A DNA stretch of 64,000 nucleotides from Maribacter sedimenticola (GTDB lineage Bacteria > Bacteroidota > Bacteroidia > Flavobacteriales > Flavobacteriaceae), in the NCBI RefSeq assembly GCF_900188415.1, contig NZ_FZNV01000006.1, positions 1 through 64,000 on the forward strand. The letters are read 5' to 3'. Shown here piece by piece: positions 1 through 6,750 of this stretch. The translations under genes were made by a program, and so were the position numbers. The notes below the pieces were generated by a model that was not told where the DNA came from, made no database searches, and was given only the letters and a program-made list of their open reading frames with translations. Position 1 is the first letter of the stretch. Each line of letters starts with the position of its first letter.

Positions 1-44
1 CCCGGCGGCGGACAAAGACCGTGATCTTCATCGTTAGCGGGCTG

Positions 45-74
45 CAAATGTACACCCTATTTCCAAACCTACAA
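45..74 (-). promoter_or_regulatory. Promoter firing off the left edge
   Basis: On the minus strand a TTG box (72-74) is followed after exactly 19 bases by TACATTTG (45-52), a full match to the Bacteroidota -33/-7 consensus. Transcription would begin near base 38 and leave the window to the left. The GC-rich sequence just downstream, in an otherwise AT-rich region, recalls stable-RNA promoters, but no RNA gene is visible before the edge. Confidence 0.6.
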
Positions 75-604
75 GGCTTTTTTTAAAAAAAATGAGGTTT
101 TTTTTGGACCGCCATCTACCCCGCTGATTTACTGAACTTTATGGGAACGGAAAATACCCCTAAAGGATAAATAATACGCAACGTTCTGATAAACAACCTA
201 TTAAAACATACGGCCATTGCAACGGCGCGCTAACCGACATGTTTACAGCAGGTTGAGAAACGAGACCAGGCCCCTAGGAAAAGAAATTCCAGACTAGGCT
301 TTCAAAAAAGCCCCAAAAACATCACCATTTCAAGAGTAAGGCATCATATAAAATACATCACACTACACTATACATATATACAAATTGTATACTGACCACT
401 AAGAATACAAAAACCAACTAACTAATTATTATCTGCATTGCCCCCAGAACCAACCGAAAATAAATATACCTTATCATAACAATCACTTTTGCAACAACAA
501 ATCTATATTCTTAGAAGAAGAGACCTTAATCTATTGAATCAACGCGTAGAATTATAAAATAGACCTGCGTATAAATAGTATCGGCAAAACATAACCTTAT
601 ACTA
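75..604. other. Non-coding stretch upstream of thrS
   Basis: About 530 bases between the left-edge promoter and the thrS promoter. No open frame with a plausible product is seen on either strand, no tRNA fold was recognised and no T-box-like leader is apparent. A short hairpin-like GGCTTT/AAAGCC pair near 297-312 lacks a T-tract. Confidence 0.5.
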
Positions 605-635
605 TTGTGGACATGAATACAACATAGTATCTTTG
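605..635 (+). promoter_or_regulatory. thrS promoter
   Basis: TTG (605-607), a 20-base spacer and TATCTTTG (628-635) match the Bacteroidota promoter consensus. The start site would lie near base 642, leaving a leader of about 17 bases before the thrS ATG, too short for a riboswitch or T-box. Confidence 0.75.
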
Positions 636-658
636 GCACCTGAAAAGATTTACAGCAT

Positions 659-2605
659 ATGATCAAGATTACATTGCCAGATGGCTCAGTTAAGGAATTT
701 GAACAAGGCACAACACCTATGGAGGTTGCCAAGAGTATCAGTGAAGGTTTGGCCCGTAATGTTATTTCGGCAAAATTCAATAATACTACAGTTGAAACCA
801 CCACTCCCTTGAAGTCAGACGGCAGCTTGATCCTCTACACTTGGAATGACAAGGAAGGTAAAACCGCTTTTTGGCACTCCACATCGCACATTCTTGCCCA
901 AGCTTTGGAAGAATTATACCCTGGAGTAAAACTTACTATAGGACCGGCTATTGACAATGGCTTTTACTATGATGTTGATTTACCTGAAGGCGTTATCTCG
1001 GAAAAGGATTTTCCTGCAATAGAAAAGAAAGCTTTAGAGATTGCCAGGGGAAAACATGATTATAAATTACGGGAAGTTTCCAAGGCAGATGCATTAAAAT
1101 TCTACAAAGACCAAGGGAATGAGTATAAAGTTGAATTAATTGAAAATCTAGAAGATGGCACCATTACATTTTGTGACCACGATACGTTCACCGATTTATG
1201 TAGAGGAGGCCATATACCCAACACAGGTATTGTAAAAGCCATAAAAATACTAAGTGTGGCCGGTGCATATTGGAGAGGCAATGAGAATAACGCCCAATTA
1301 ACAAGAGTGTACGGCATATCCTTTCCAAAGCAAAAAGAATTAACAGAGTACCTTGAGCTTTTGGAAGAAGCCAAGAAAAGAGATCATCGTAAGTTAGGGA
1401 AAGAGCTGGAACTCTTTACATTTTCCCAGAAAGTAGGACAAGGTCTGCCCCTATGGTTGCCAAAGGGCGCTGCTTTGAGGGAGCGTCTGGAACAGTTCTT
1501 AAAAAAAGCTCAGAAAAAAGCAGGCTATGAAATGGTGGTTACACCACATATAGGTCAAAAAGAACTATATGTAACTTCTGGTCATTATGAGAAATATGGC
1601 GCGGACAGTTTTCAACCCATACACACCCCAAAAGAAGATGAGGAATTCTTACTTAAACCAATGAATTGTCCACATCATTGCGAAATATACAATTCCAAAC
1701 CGTTCAGTTACAGGGAGCTACCCAAACGTTTTGCCGAATTTGGAACAGTATACAGGTATGAACAAAGCGGTGAACTGCACGGATTAACACGTGTACGAGG
1801 GTTTACTCAGGATGATGCCCATATATTTTGTACGCCCGACCAGTTAGACGAAGAGTTTAAAAACGTAATTGACCTTTCATTATATGTTCTTGGATCATTA
1901 GGATTTGAAAACTTTACAGCCCAAGTTTCCGTACGGGATTTAGATAACCCAGACAAGTATATAGGTTCTGTTGAAAATTGGGAAAAAGCGGAACAAGCAA
2001 TTATCAATGCAGCGAAAGAAAAAGGTTTGGATTACATTATAGAAGCTGGTGAAGCAGCTTTCTATGGCCCTAAACTGGATTTTATGGTGAAAGATGCTTT
2101 GGGCAGGCAATGGCAATTAGGTACTATACAGGTAGATTACAATTTACCTGAACGATTTGACCTTACCTATAAAGGTAGTGATAATGAATTGCACAGACCG
2201 GTCATGATTCACAGAGCGCCATTTGGCAGTATGGAACGTTTTATAGCGCTATTATTGGAACATACAGGGGGTAATTTCCCATTATGGTTAACACCAGAAC
2301 AGGCAATAATTCTTCCGGTAAGCGAGAAACATGAAATATATGCCCAAAAAGTTTTAAAATCCCTAGAAAATAACGAAATTCGCGCCCTTATCGATAATAG
2401 AAATGAAACAATCGGTAAAAAAATACGTGAAGCTGAAATGAGCAAAGTGCCATTCATGCTGATCGTAGGGGAAAGCGACGAAGCTGCCAACACCGTTTCT
2501 GTTAGAAAACACGGAGGTGAAGATTTAGGAGCTATAAGCTTAACCACGTTTACAGACTTGGTTAACACAGAAATAAATAGTACCTTAAAGTCGTTTAAAG
2601 AATAA
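659..2605 (+). CDS. thrS: Threonine--tRNA ligase
   Basis: Charges tRNA-Thr with threonine in the cytosol. The 648-residue length is normal for the full bacterial enzyme. Domains in order: an N-terminal TGS domain (about 1-62), the editing domain with HSTSHILAQ (about 76-84) and [14 protein letters not shown], then the class II catalytic core with [10 protein letters not shown] and the motif 2 stretch beginning [11 protein letters not shown], and a C-terminal anticodon-binding domain (about 545-640). The ATG at 659 gives the expected start of a TGS domain. It heads a conserved thrS-infC-rpmI-rplT group and has its own promoter at 605-635. Orthology is clear. Confidence 0.97.
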   Translation: MIKITLPDGSVKEFEQGTTPMEVAKSISEGLARNVISAKFNNTTVETTTPLKSDGSLILYTWNDKEGKTAFWHSTSHILAQALEELYPGVKLTIGPAIDNGFYYDVDLPEGVISEKDFPAIEKKALEIARGKHDYKLREVSKADALKFYKDQGNEYKVELIENLEDGTITFCDHDTFTDLCRGGHIPNTGIVKAIKILSVAGAYWRGNENNAQLTRVYGISFPKQKELTEYLELLEEAKKRDHRKLGKELELFTFSQKVGQGLPLWLPKGAALRERLEQFLKKAQKKAGYEMVVTPHIGQKELYVTSGHYEKYGADSFQPIHTPKEDEEFLLKPMNCPHHCEIYNSKPFSYRELPKRFAEFGTVYRYEQSGELHGLTRVRGFTQDDAHIFCTPDQLDEEFKNVIDLSLYVLGSLGFENFTAQVSVRDLDNPDKYIGSVENWEKAEQAIINAAKEKGLDYIIEAGEAAFYGPKLDFMVKDALGRQWQLGTIQVDYNLPERFDLTYKGSDNELHRPVMIHRAPFGSMERFIALLLEHTGGNFPLWLTPEQAIILPVSEKHEIYAQKVLKSLENNEIRALIDNRNETIGKKIREAEMSKVPFMLIVGESDEAANTVSVRKHGGEDLGAISLTTFTDLVNTEINSTLKSFKE

Positions 2606-2628
2606 AGTTTAACTAAAAATATTAAGTC

Positions 2629-3186
2629 ATAGCAATACGTAAAAGATTTAGACCACAACCTAGAAGGGAAAATAAGAATCCCCATAATATTAATGAAAAG
2701 ATTACGGCCCCTAAAGTTAGGTTGGTAGGTGACAATGTTGAAGTAGGTGTATATCCTTTTCCTCAGGCTCTTGAGAAAGCAGAAGAATTAGGTTTGGATT
2801 TGGTGGAGATTTCCCCAAAAGCAGACCCTCCTGTTTGTAAAATTATGGAGTATAAAAAGTTTTTATACGAACAAAAGAAGAGGGACAAGGCAATGAAAGC
2901 GAAAGCTTCCAAAGTTGTTGTTAAGGAAATAAGGTTTGGACCTAATACGGATGACCATGATTATGAATTTAAGAAGAAGCACGCGGAAAAATTCCTGAAA
3001 GAAGGAGCAAAGTTAAAAGCGTATGTATTCTTTAAAGGTCGTTCCATAGTATATAAGGACCAGGGAGAAATTTTATTGTTAAAATTAGCTTCAGAATTGG
3101 AAGAACTTGGTAAAGTAGAACAAATGCCAAAATTGGAAGGTAAGCGAATGACAATGTTCATAGCACCTAAGACCAAAGGAAAATAA
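2629..3186 (+). CDS. infC: Translation initiation factor IF-3, AUA start
   Basis: IF-3 binds the 30S subunit and checks start codon and initiator tRNA. The frame reads [12 protein letters not shown] directly after an ATA codon at 2629, the N-terminus expected for Bacteroidota IF-3, and an in-frame TAA sits at 2623-2625. No ATG, GTG or TTG lies between that stop and a TTG at 2722, which would delete 31 conserved residues including [15 protein letters not shown] therefore call an AUA start, giving 185 residues, the normal family length. E. coli infC uses the rare AUU codon for autoregulation by IF-3; the same logic probably applies here. The gene lies 23 bases after thrS. Confidence 0.9.
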   Translation: MAIRKRFRPQPRRENKNPHNINEKITAPKVRLVGDNVEVGVYPFPQALEKAEELGLDLVEISPKADPPVCKIMEYKKFLYEQKKRDKAMKAKASKVVVKEIRFGPNTDDHDYEFKKKHAEKFLKEGAKLKAYVFFKGRSIVYKDQGEILLLKLASELEELGKVEQMPKLEGKRMTMFIAPKTKGK

Positions 3187-3195
3187 GATTACGAT

Positions 3196-3216
3196 CGGTT
3201 TAATACATATAAACCG
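3196..3216 (+). promoter_or_regulatory. Small hairpin in the infC-rpmI leader
   Basis: CGGTTTA (3196-3202) and TAAACCG (3210-3216) form a perfect 7-bp stem around a 7-base loop, ten bases after the infC stop. With the larger hairpin at 3231-3264 it may form the control region for the ribosomal protein genes downstream. Its function is inferred from position only. Confidence 0.4.
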
Positions 3217-3230
3217 TAACTATAAAAATA

Positions 3231-3264
3231 CTGAACGCTACTTACGTTTGTAAGTAGCGTTCAG
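3231..3264 (+). promoter_or_regulatory. Perfect 15-bp hairpin before rpmI
   Basis: Arms 3231-3245 and 3250-3264 are exact reverse complements (CTGAACGCTACTTAC against GTAAGTAGCGTTCAG) with a GTTT loop. No T-tract follows, so it does not look like an intrinsic terminator. In E. coli ribosomal protein L20 represses rpmI-rplT by binding structured leader RNA; this hairpin is in the right place for a comparable role, for RNA processing, or for protecting transcript ends. Confidence 0.6.
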
Positions 3265-3299
3265 CATGCAAAGTGAGATAATTAAATAAATTAGGAAAA

Positions 3300-3497
3300 A
3301 TGCCTAAACAGAAAACGAAATCCAGTGCCAAAAAGCGATTTAAGCTAACGGGTACCGGTAAAATTAAAAGAAAGCACGCTTTTAAGAGCCACATTCTTAC
3401 GAAGAAATCTAAAAAGCGAAAGCTTGCTTTAACTCATGATACATTGGTTCACCAACATGATGTTAACAGTATTAAAGAACAGTTACGTTTAAAATAA
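3300..3497 (+). CDS. rpmI: 50S ribosomal protein L35
   Basis: A 65-residue, strongly basic protein of the large ribosomal subunit. The start [20 protein letters not shown] and the internal [15 protein letters not shown] are family hallmarks. The ATG at 3300 gives the full conserved N-terminus. It lies between infC and rplT, its usual neighbours, behind a leader with two hairpins, so translational control together with rplT is likely. Confidence 0.96.
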   Translation: MPKQKTKSSAKKRFKLTGTGKIKRKHAFKSHILTKKSKKRKLALTHDTLVHQHDVNSIKEQLRLK

Positions 3498-3591
3498 GCG
3501 TTCTTTAAAAAGGTAAAATTATTAACCATGGAGTTAGGCCAAAAAAGTTCCTGAATAAATTAGGGCGCCTACTACAAAAAATTAGAAAAAA

Positions 3592-3936
3592 ATGCCAAGA
3601 TCAGTAAATGCAGTAGCTTCCAGAGCCAGAAGAAAAAAGGTGATGAAGCAAGCCAAAGGTTACTTTGGAAGACGTAAAAACGTTTGGACAGTAGCCAAAA
3701 ATGCGGTTGAAAAAGCAATGTTATATGCTTATAGAGATCGTAGAAACAAGAAAAGAACGTTCCGTTCACTTTGGATTACCCGTATCAATGCAGGTGCCAG
3801 ACAACATGGAATGTCCTACTCTCAATTTATGGGTAAAGTAAAAGCTAACAATATAGAACTTAACAGAAAAGTTCTAGCTGACTTAGCAATGAACCATCCA
3901 GAAGCCTTTAAGGCGGTTGTAGATCAGGTAAAATAA
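3592..3936 (+). CDS. rplT: 50S ribosomal protein L20
   Basis: Large-subunit assembly protein that binds 23S rRNA early, 114 residues, normal length. [20 protein letters not shown] at the start and the central [20 protein letters not shown] stretch are diagnostic. It follows rpmI after 94 bases and ends the translation operon, with a bidirectional terminator hairpin (3959-3990) just after it. In other bacteria L20 represses its own operon; the leader hairpins upstream of rpmI are candidate targets. Confidence 0.97.
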   Translation: MPRSVNAVASRARRKKVMKQAKGYFGRRKNVWTVAKNAVEKAMLYAYRDRRNKKRTFRSLWITRINAGARQHGMSYSQFMGKVKANNIELNRKVLADLAMNHPEAFKAVVDQVK

Positions 3937-3958
3937 ATTAATAACAATCTCACTTTAT

Positions 3959-3990
3959 AAAAATCCGATTCTTTATGAATCGGATTTTTT
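3959..3990. terminator. Bidirectional terminator, rplT / EF-hand gene
   Basis: AAAAATCCGATTC (3959-3971) pairs with GAATCGGATTTTT (3977-3989) around a TTTAT loop, with A and T runs on the flanks, so it works in both directions. It overlaps the last codons of the minus-strand EF-hand gene. Confidence 0.8.
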
Positions 3991-4251
3991 AATTTTAGCT
4001 ATAGCGGACTTAAATTCTTGCCAATCTATCAGCTCATCACCATTCTTATCATACCCTTCTATAAGTTTGGATGATACTATTCCGCGTAAAAAACCGCTTA
4101 TTTCTGCCTCTTTTAACAGTTTTACGATTTCTTTTTTGGTCAATTTTTGATCATGATCTTCATCAAAATAATTAAAGGCCATTTCGGGTGTCGCAAAATG
4201 ATTGGTTATTAATATCTGTATTTTATTTAAAATGGATTCTTCTGTAGTCAT
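3973..4251 (-). CDS. Small EF-hand calcium-binding protein
   Basis: A 92-residue protein without signal peptide or membrane segment. Two loops fit the EF-hand pattern: DEDHDQKLTKKE (about 29-40) and DKNGDELIDWQE (about 68-79), each with acidic residues at positions 1, 3, 5 and 12. The N-terminal third is predicted helical. It probably binds calcium in the cytosol as a sensor or buffer; no partner is evident. It lies 33 bases from yjbQ on the same strand and may share its transcript. Its last codons lie inside the terminator hairpin shared with rplT. Confidence 0.75.
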   Translation of the reverse strand: MTTEESILNKIQILITNHFATPEMAFNYFDEDHDQKLTKKEIVKLLKEAEISGFLRGIVSSKLIEGYDKNGDELIDWQEFKSAIAKIKKSDS

Positions 4252-4284
4252 ATTTTTTTATTTCAATTTCAAGTTAATAAAAAA

Positions 4285-4707
4285 CTATATACCCCACGCA
4301 GTGAGAACAAGGTTTCTACCAGATGCATAGTTTCGATGTTCACAGAGATATATACCTTGCCATATACCCATATTTAGCCTACCATTGGTAATTGGTATCT
4401 GCACAGATGCCCCCATTAAAGACGCCTTTAAATGGGCCGGCATATCATCTGAACCTTCATAGTCATGTTTATAATAAGGAGCATTTTCGGGTACTACGAT
4501 ATTTAGATGACTTTCAAAATCATCACGAACAGTAGGGTCGGCATTCTCATTAATGGTTAAACTTGCGGAAGTATGTTTAATAAATACTTGGAGAAAACCC
4601 TGCTGAATATGTTTTAGTTCCGGTATGTTATCAATTATGCTTTGGGTAATGATGTGATAACCCCTTCTATAGGGTGTTAAGGTAAATTCCTTTTGAAATA
4701 TCTTCAT
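4285..4707 (-). CDS. YjbQ/UPF0047 family protein
   Basis: A 140-residue member of the YjbQ (secondary thiamine-phosphate synthase) family. Diagnostic stretches are HTSASLTINENADPTVRDDF (about 47-66), the histidine-containing YYKHDYEGSDD, and GIWQGIYLCEHRN near the C-terminus. E. coli YjbQ can replace thiamine phosphate synthase weakly in vivo, but the real reaction of the family is unsettled. The ATG at 4707 gives the usual family length. It is transcribed toward the EF-hand gene and away from the HAD phosphatase. Confidence 0.85.
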   Translation of the reverse strand: MKIFQKEFTLTPYRRGYHIITQSIIDNIPELKHIQQGFLQVFIKHTSASLTINENADPTVRDDFESHLNIVVPENAPYYKHDYEGSDDMPAHLKASLMGASVQIPITNGRLNMGIWQGIYLCEHRNYASGRNLVLTAWGI

Positions 4708-4772
4708 AATACTTTTATATCATTTGAGTGTAAAACTTTATGTATTCGTTCAATTACTAAACATACATGAAA

Positions 4773-4780
4773 TATCTTTG
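4773..4780 (+). promoter_or_regulatory. -7 element of the HAD phosphatase gene
   Basis: TATCTTTG matches TAnnTTTG exactly, 18 bases before the ATG at 4799. A weak TTC (4749-4751) sits 21 bases upstream in the -33 position. Confidence 0.5.
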
Positions 4781-4798
4781 TAATTAAATATAGGATGA

Positions 4799-5593
4799 AT
4801 GGATTTATCAAAGATAAAAATGGTGGTAACGGATATGGATGGCACCCTTTTAAATTCTGACCATACAGTTAGCAATCAATTTTTTACTTTGTTTGAGAAA
4901 CTAAAATCAAAGGGAATAGTATTTGTTGCAGCCAGTGGAAGACAATATAACAGTATTGTAGAAAAATTACACCCAATAAAGGATGATATAATCGTTATTG
5001 CGGAAAACGGTGGATTTGCCAAAAAACAGGAAACAGAACTAATAACCACTCCCCTGGTCAAGGAGCATATCTCCAAAATATTAAAAACCCTTGATCAAAT
5101 ACCAAATATACACGCCGTACTATGTGGAAAATATACGGCATTTACGGCAGGAAATTCAGCTAAGTTTACCCAAAAGCTAAAAGAATACTATACCGAATTT
5201 CAAATTTTGGATAATTTAAAGGATGTTGATCTGGAAATCATTAAAATTGCCATCTATCACTTTGAAAGTTCAGAGGCACATATTTATCCATTTGTAAAGC
5301 ATTTTGAAAAAGATTTGAAGGTAAAGGTGTCCGGAGAAAATTGGTTGGACATCTCTAGTAATAATGCGCATAAAGGTTATGCCCTTAAAAAACTTATGCA
5401 AAATTACAATATCAAATCAGACGAGTTAATAGTTTTTGGTGATTATAACAATGATTTGGAGATGCTTGCTTTATCGGATTATGGTTTTGCCATGGCCAAT
5501 GCACATCCTAATGTTAAAAAAATGGCCAATTACACCACATTAAGTAATGATGAGAACGGTGTGGAACATATTTTAGAATTATTGGTTAAATAG
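4799..5593 (+). CDS. Cof-type HAD-IIB family hydrolase
   Basis: A 264-residue cytosolic phosphatase of the haloacid dehalogenase superfamily, type IIB cap. Motif I is DMDGTLLN (about 11-18), with the catalytic aspartates D11 and D13; motif II is near AASGRQ (about 44-49); the lysine of motif III falls in HKGYALKKL; motif IV is FGDYNNDLEML (about 216-226). Such enzymes dephosphorylate sugar phosphates or flavin-type metabolites; the substrate cannot be told. The nearby ATG at 4795 is out of frame. A TATCTTTG -7 element lies just upstream. Confidence 0.9.
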   Translation: MDLSKIKMVVTDMDGTLLNSDHTVSNQFFTLFEKLKSKGIVFVAASGRQYNSIVEKLHPIKDDIIVIAENGGFAKKQETELITTPLVKEHISKILKTLDQIPNIHAVLCGKYTAFTAGNSAKFTQKLKEYYTEFQILDNLKDVDLEIIKIAIYHFESSEAHIYPFVKHFEKDLKVKVSGENWLDISSNNAHKGYALKKLMQNYNIKSDELIVFGDYNNDLEMLALSDYGFAMANAHPNVKKMANYTTLSNDENGVEHILELLVK

Positions 5594-5632
5594 ACCATTC
5601 AAAAAAACAATCCTACAAAAAATACACCTCTT

Positions 5633-6628
5633 TTATTGTTCAACAGCAGGTTTTAGCTCACTGGGCAAATACCCCATGGTCCTTTTAAAAGCTGTGGTAA
5701 AATGTTGGGGATTGGCGTAACCAACTTCATATGCGGCATGGGCAATGGATACACCATCTTGGGTAATAAGACTTTTGGCAAACTCCATACGTAATGCGGT
5801 AATATATTTGAAAACCGGCATTCCATATACTTTTTTAAAATCTCTTTTTAATTTTGTGGCATTAAATCCTGCAATTTCCGAGAGATCTAAAATTTTAAGT
5901 GGTTCTTTTAAATTATTACGAATATGTGCCTCTACCTTTACCAAAGCCAAATAATCCGAATTGAGTAATTTGACATTGTTTTTAGATATTTTTGCCGTAT
6001 GCCTTCCCATCATAAAATCAATCAATAGTACGGTCAACTTACTTTCAAGATACTTTTTTCTTACCAGACCAGTATAGGGACATTGGATGATTTCATTGAT
6101 ATAACTACGTATCTGTGGGGGAATAAATTTACTTTTATCCCAAAGTACAAATGAATTAGAATTGGTTATGGCATCTTGCAATTTACCAAAACCGGTAGCA
6201 AAATCCGTACCCAAAAGATTTTGTAATAATTTTGGCTTTACATAAATTTCAAAAACCTTAATATTACTTTTAAAGAAAATATCCCTTCCTTCAGTTGTAG
6301 GATAATAGAACATATTACAATGGTTTTCAGGAATCTGTACTAAATATTTAATATGACTTAAAGGCTGATAGGAATATTCCCCTTCTAAGCTAAAATGAAA
6401 TTTAATCAAATGCTCATCACTTTTGACCCTAATCTCTGAATCAAACTCAAAAAGCAATTTGTTGTTGGTAAAATCAATTCCAGTAATAAACGCAATTTCA
6501 TCTTTATTGGAAACCTCTACCGTATTATATTGAACAGCATTATTGATGTAGGATCCCCTAAATAAATCTTTGGTACATATATTTTTATATAGAACCGGTC
6601 TCACTCCATTTTCGCTCCCTTTTATCAT
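5633..6628 (-). CDS. AraC-family regulator of the TonB receptor unit
   Basis: A 331-residue transcription factor. The C-terminal about 100 residues form two helix-turn-helix units, with LKILDLSEIAGFNATKLKRD as the first and the typical AraC ending GYANPQHFTTAFKRTMGYLP. The N-terminal 220 residues are a sensor region of PchR-like type; the ligand is unknown. It is divergent from the TonB receptor at 6751, the arrangement seen for siderophore-responsive AraC regulators such as PchR, so it probably activates the receptor gene when the ligand is imported. The intergenic region has overlapping promoter elements and two inverted repeats. Confidence 0.85.
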   Translation of the reverse strand: MIKGSENGVRPVLYKNICTKDLFRGSYINNAVQYNTVEVSNKDEIAFITGIDFTNNKLLFEFDSEIRVKSDEHLIKFHFSLEGEYSYQPLSHIKYLVQIPENHCNMFYYPTTEGRDIFFKSNIKVFEIYVKPKLLQNLLGTDFATGFGKLQDAITNSNSFVLWDKSKFIPPQIRSYINEIIQCPYTGLVRKKYLESKLTVLLIDFMMGRHTAKISKNNVKLLNSDYLALVKVEAHIRNNLKEPLKILDLSEIAGFNATKLKRDFKKVYGMPVFKYITALRMEFAKSLITQDGVSIAHAAYEVGYANPQHFTTAFKRTMGYLPSELKPAVEQ

Positions 6629-6659
6629 TACTTCCTTATGCGTATGTAAAAATTCTTTT

Positions 6660-6676
6660 TACGGTACTGCACCGTA
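6660..6676. promoter_or_regulatory. Short inverted repeat, -33 region of the TonB receptor promoter
   Basis: TACGGT (6660-6665) and ACCGTA (6671-6676) are perfect 6-bp arms around ACTGC. It lies where the -33 box of the plus-strand promoter (TAGATTTG at 6688-6695) should be, and no TTG is present there, consistent with an activator-dependent promoter bound by the AraC protein. Role inferred. Confidence 0.4.
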
Positions 6677-6687
6677 TGTTCCTGCTT

Positions 6688-6703
6688 TAGATTTGCAAAG
6701 GTA
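6688..6703. promoter_or_regulatory. Abutting divergent -7 elements
   Basis: TAGATTTG on the plus strand (6688-6695) directly abuts TACCTTTG on the minus strand (6696-6703). Both match TAnnTTTG and would serve the TonB receptor and the AraC gene. The two polymerases could not occupy them together, so the transcripts should be mutually exclusive. Confidence 0.5.
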
Positions 6704-6730
6704 TTTATTTAGACTAAATCTTAATAAATA
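6702..6730. promoter_or_regulatory. Imperfect inverted repeat, candidate operator
   Basis: Arms 6702-6712 (TATTTATTTAG) and 6720-6730 (CTTAATAAATA) match at 10 of 11 positions around a 7-base spacer. It covers the spacer and -33 position of the minus-strand araC promoter. AT-rich repeats of this size suit a Fur-like or AraC-type repressor site, but no regulator is proven. Confidence 0.4.
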
Positions 6731-6750
6731 TAGACCGCTTTTTTATTTAC

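Noticed and set aside
2722-3186. infC starting at TTG 2722
   Set aside because: It would drop 31 conserved residues of IF-3 that are encoded in frame just upstream.
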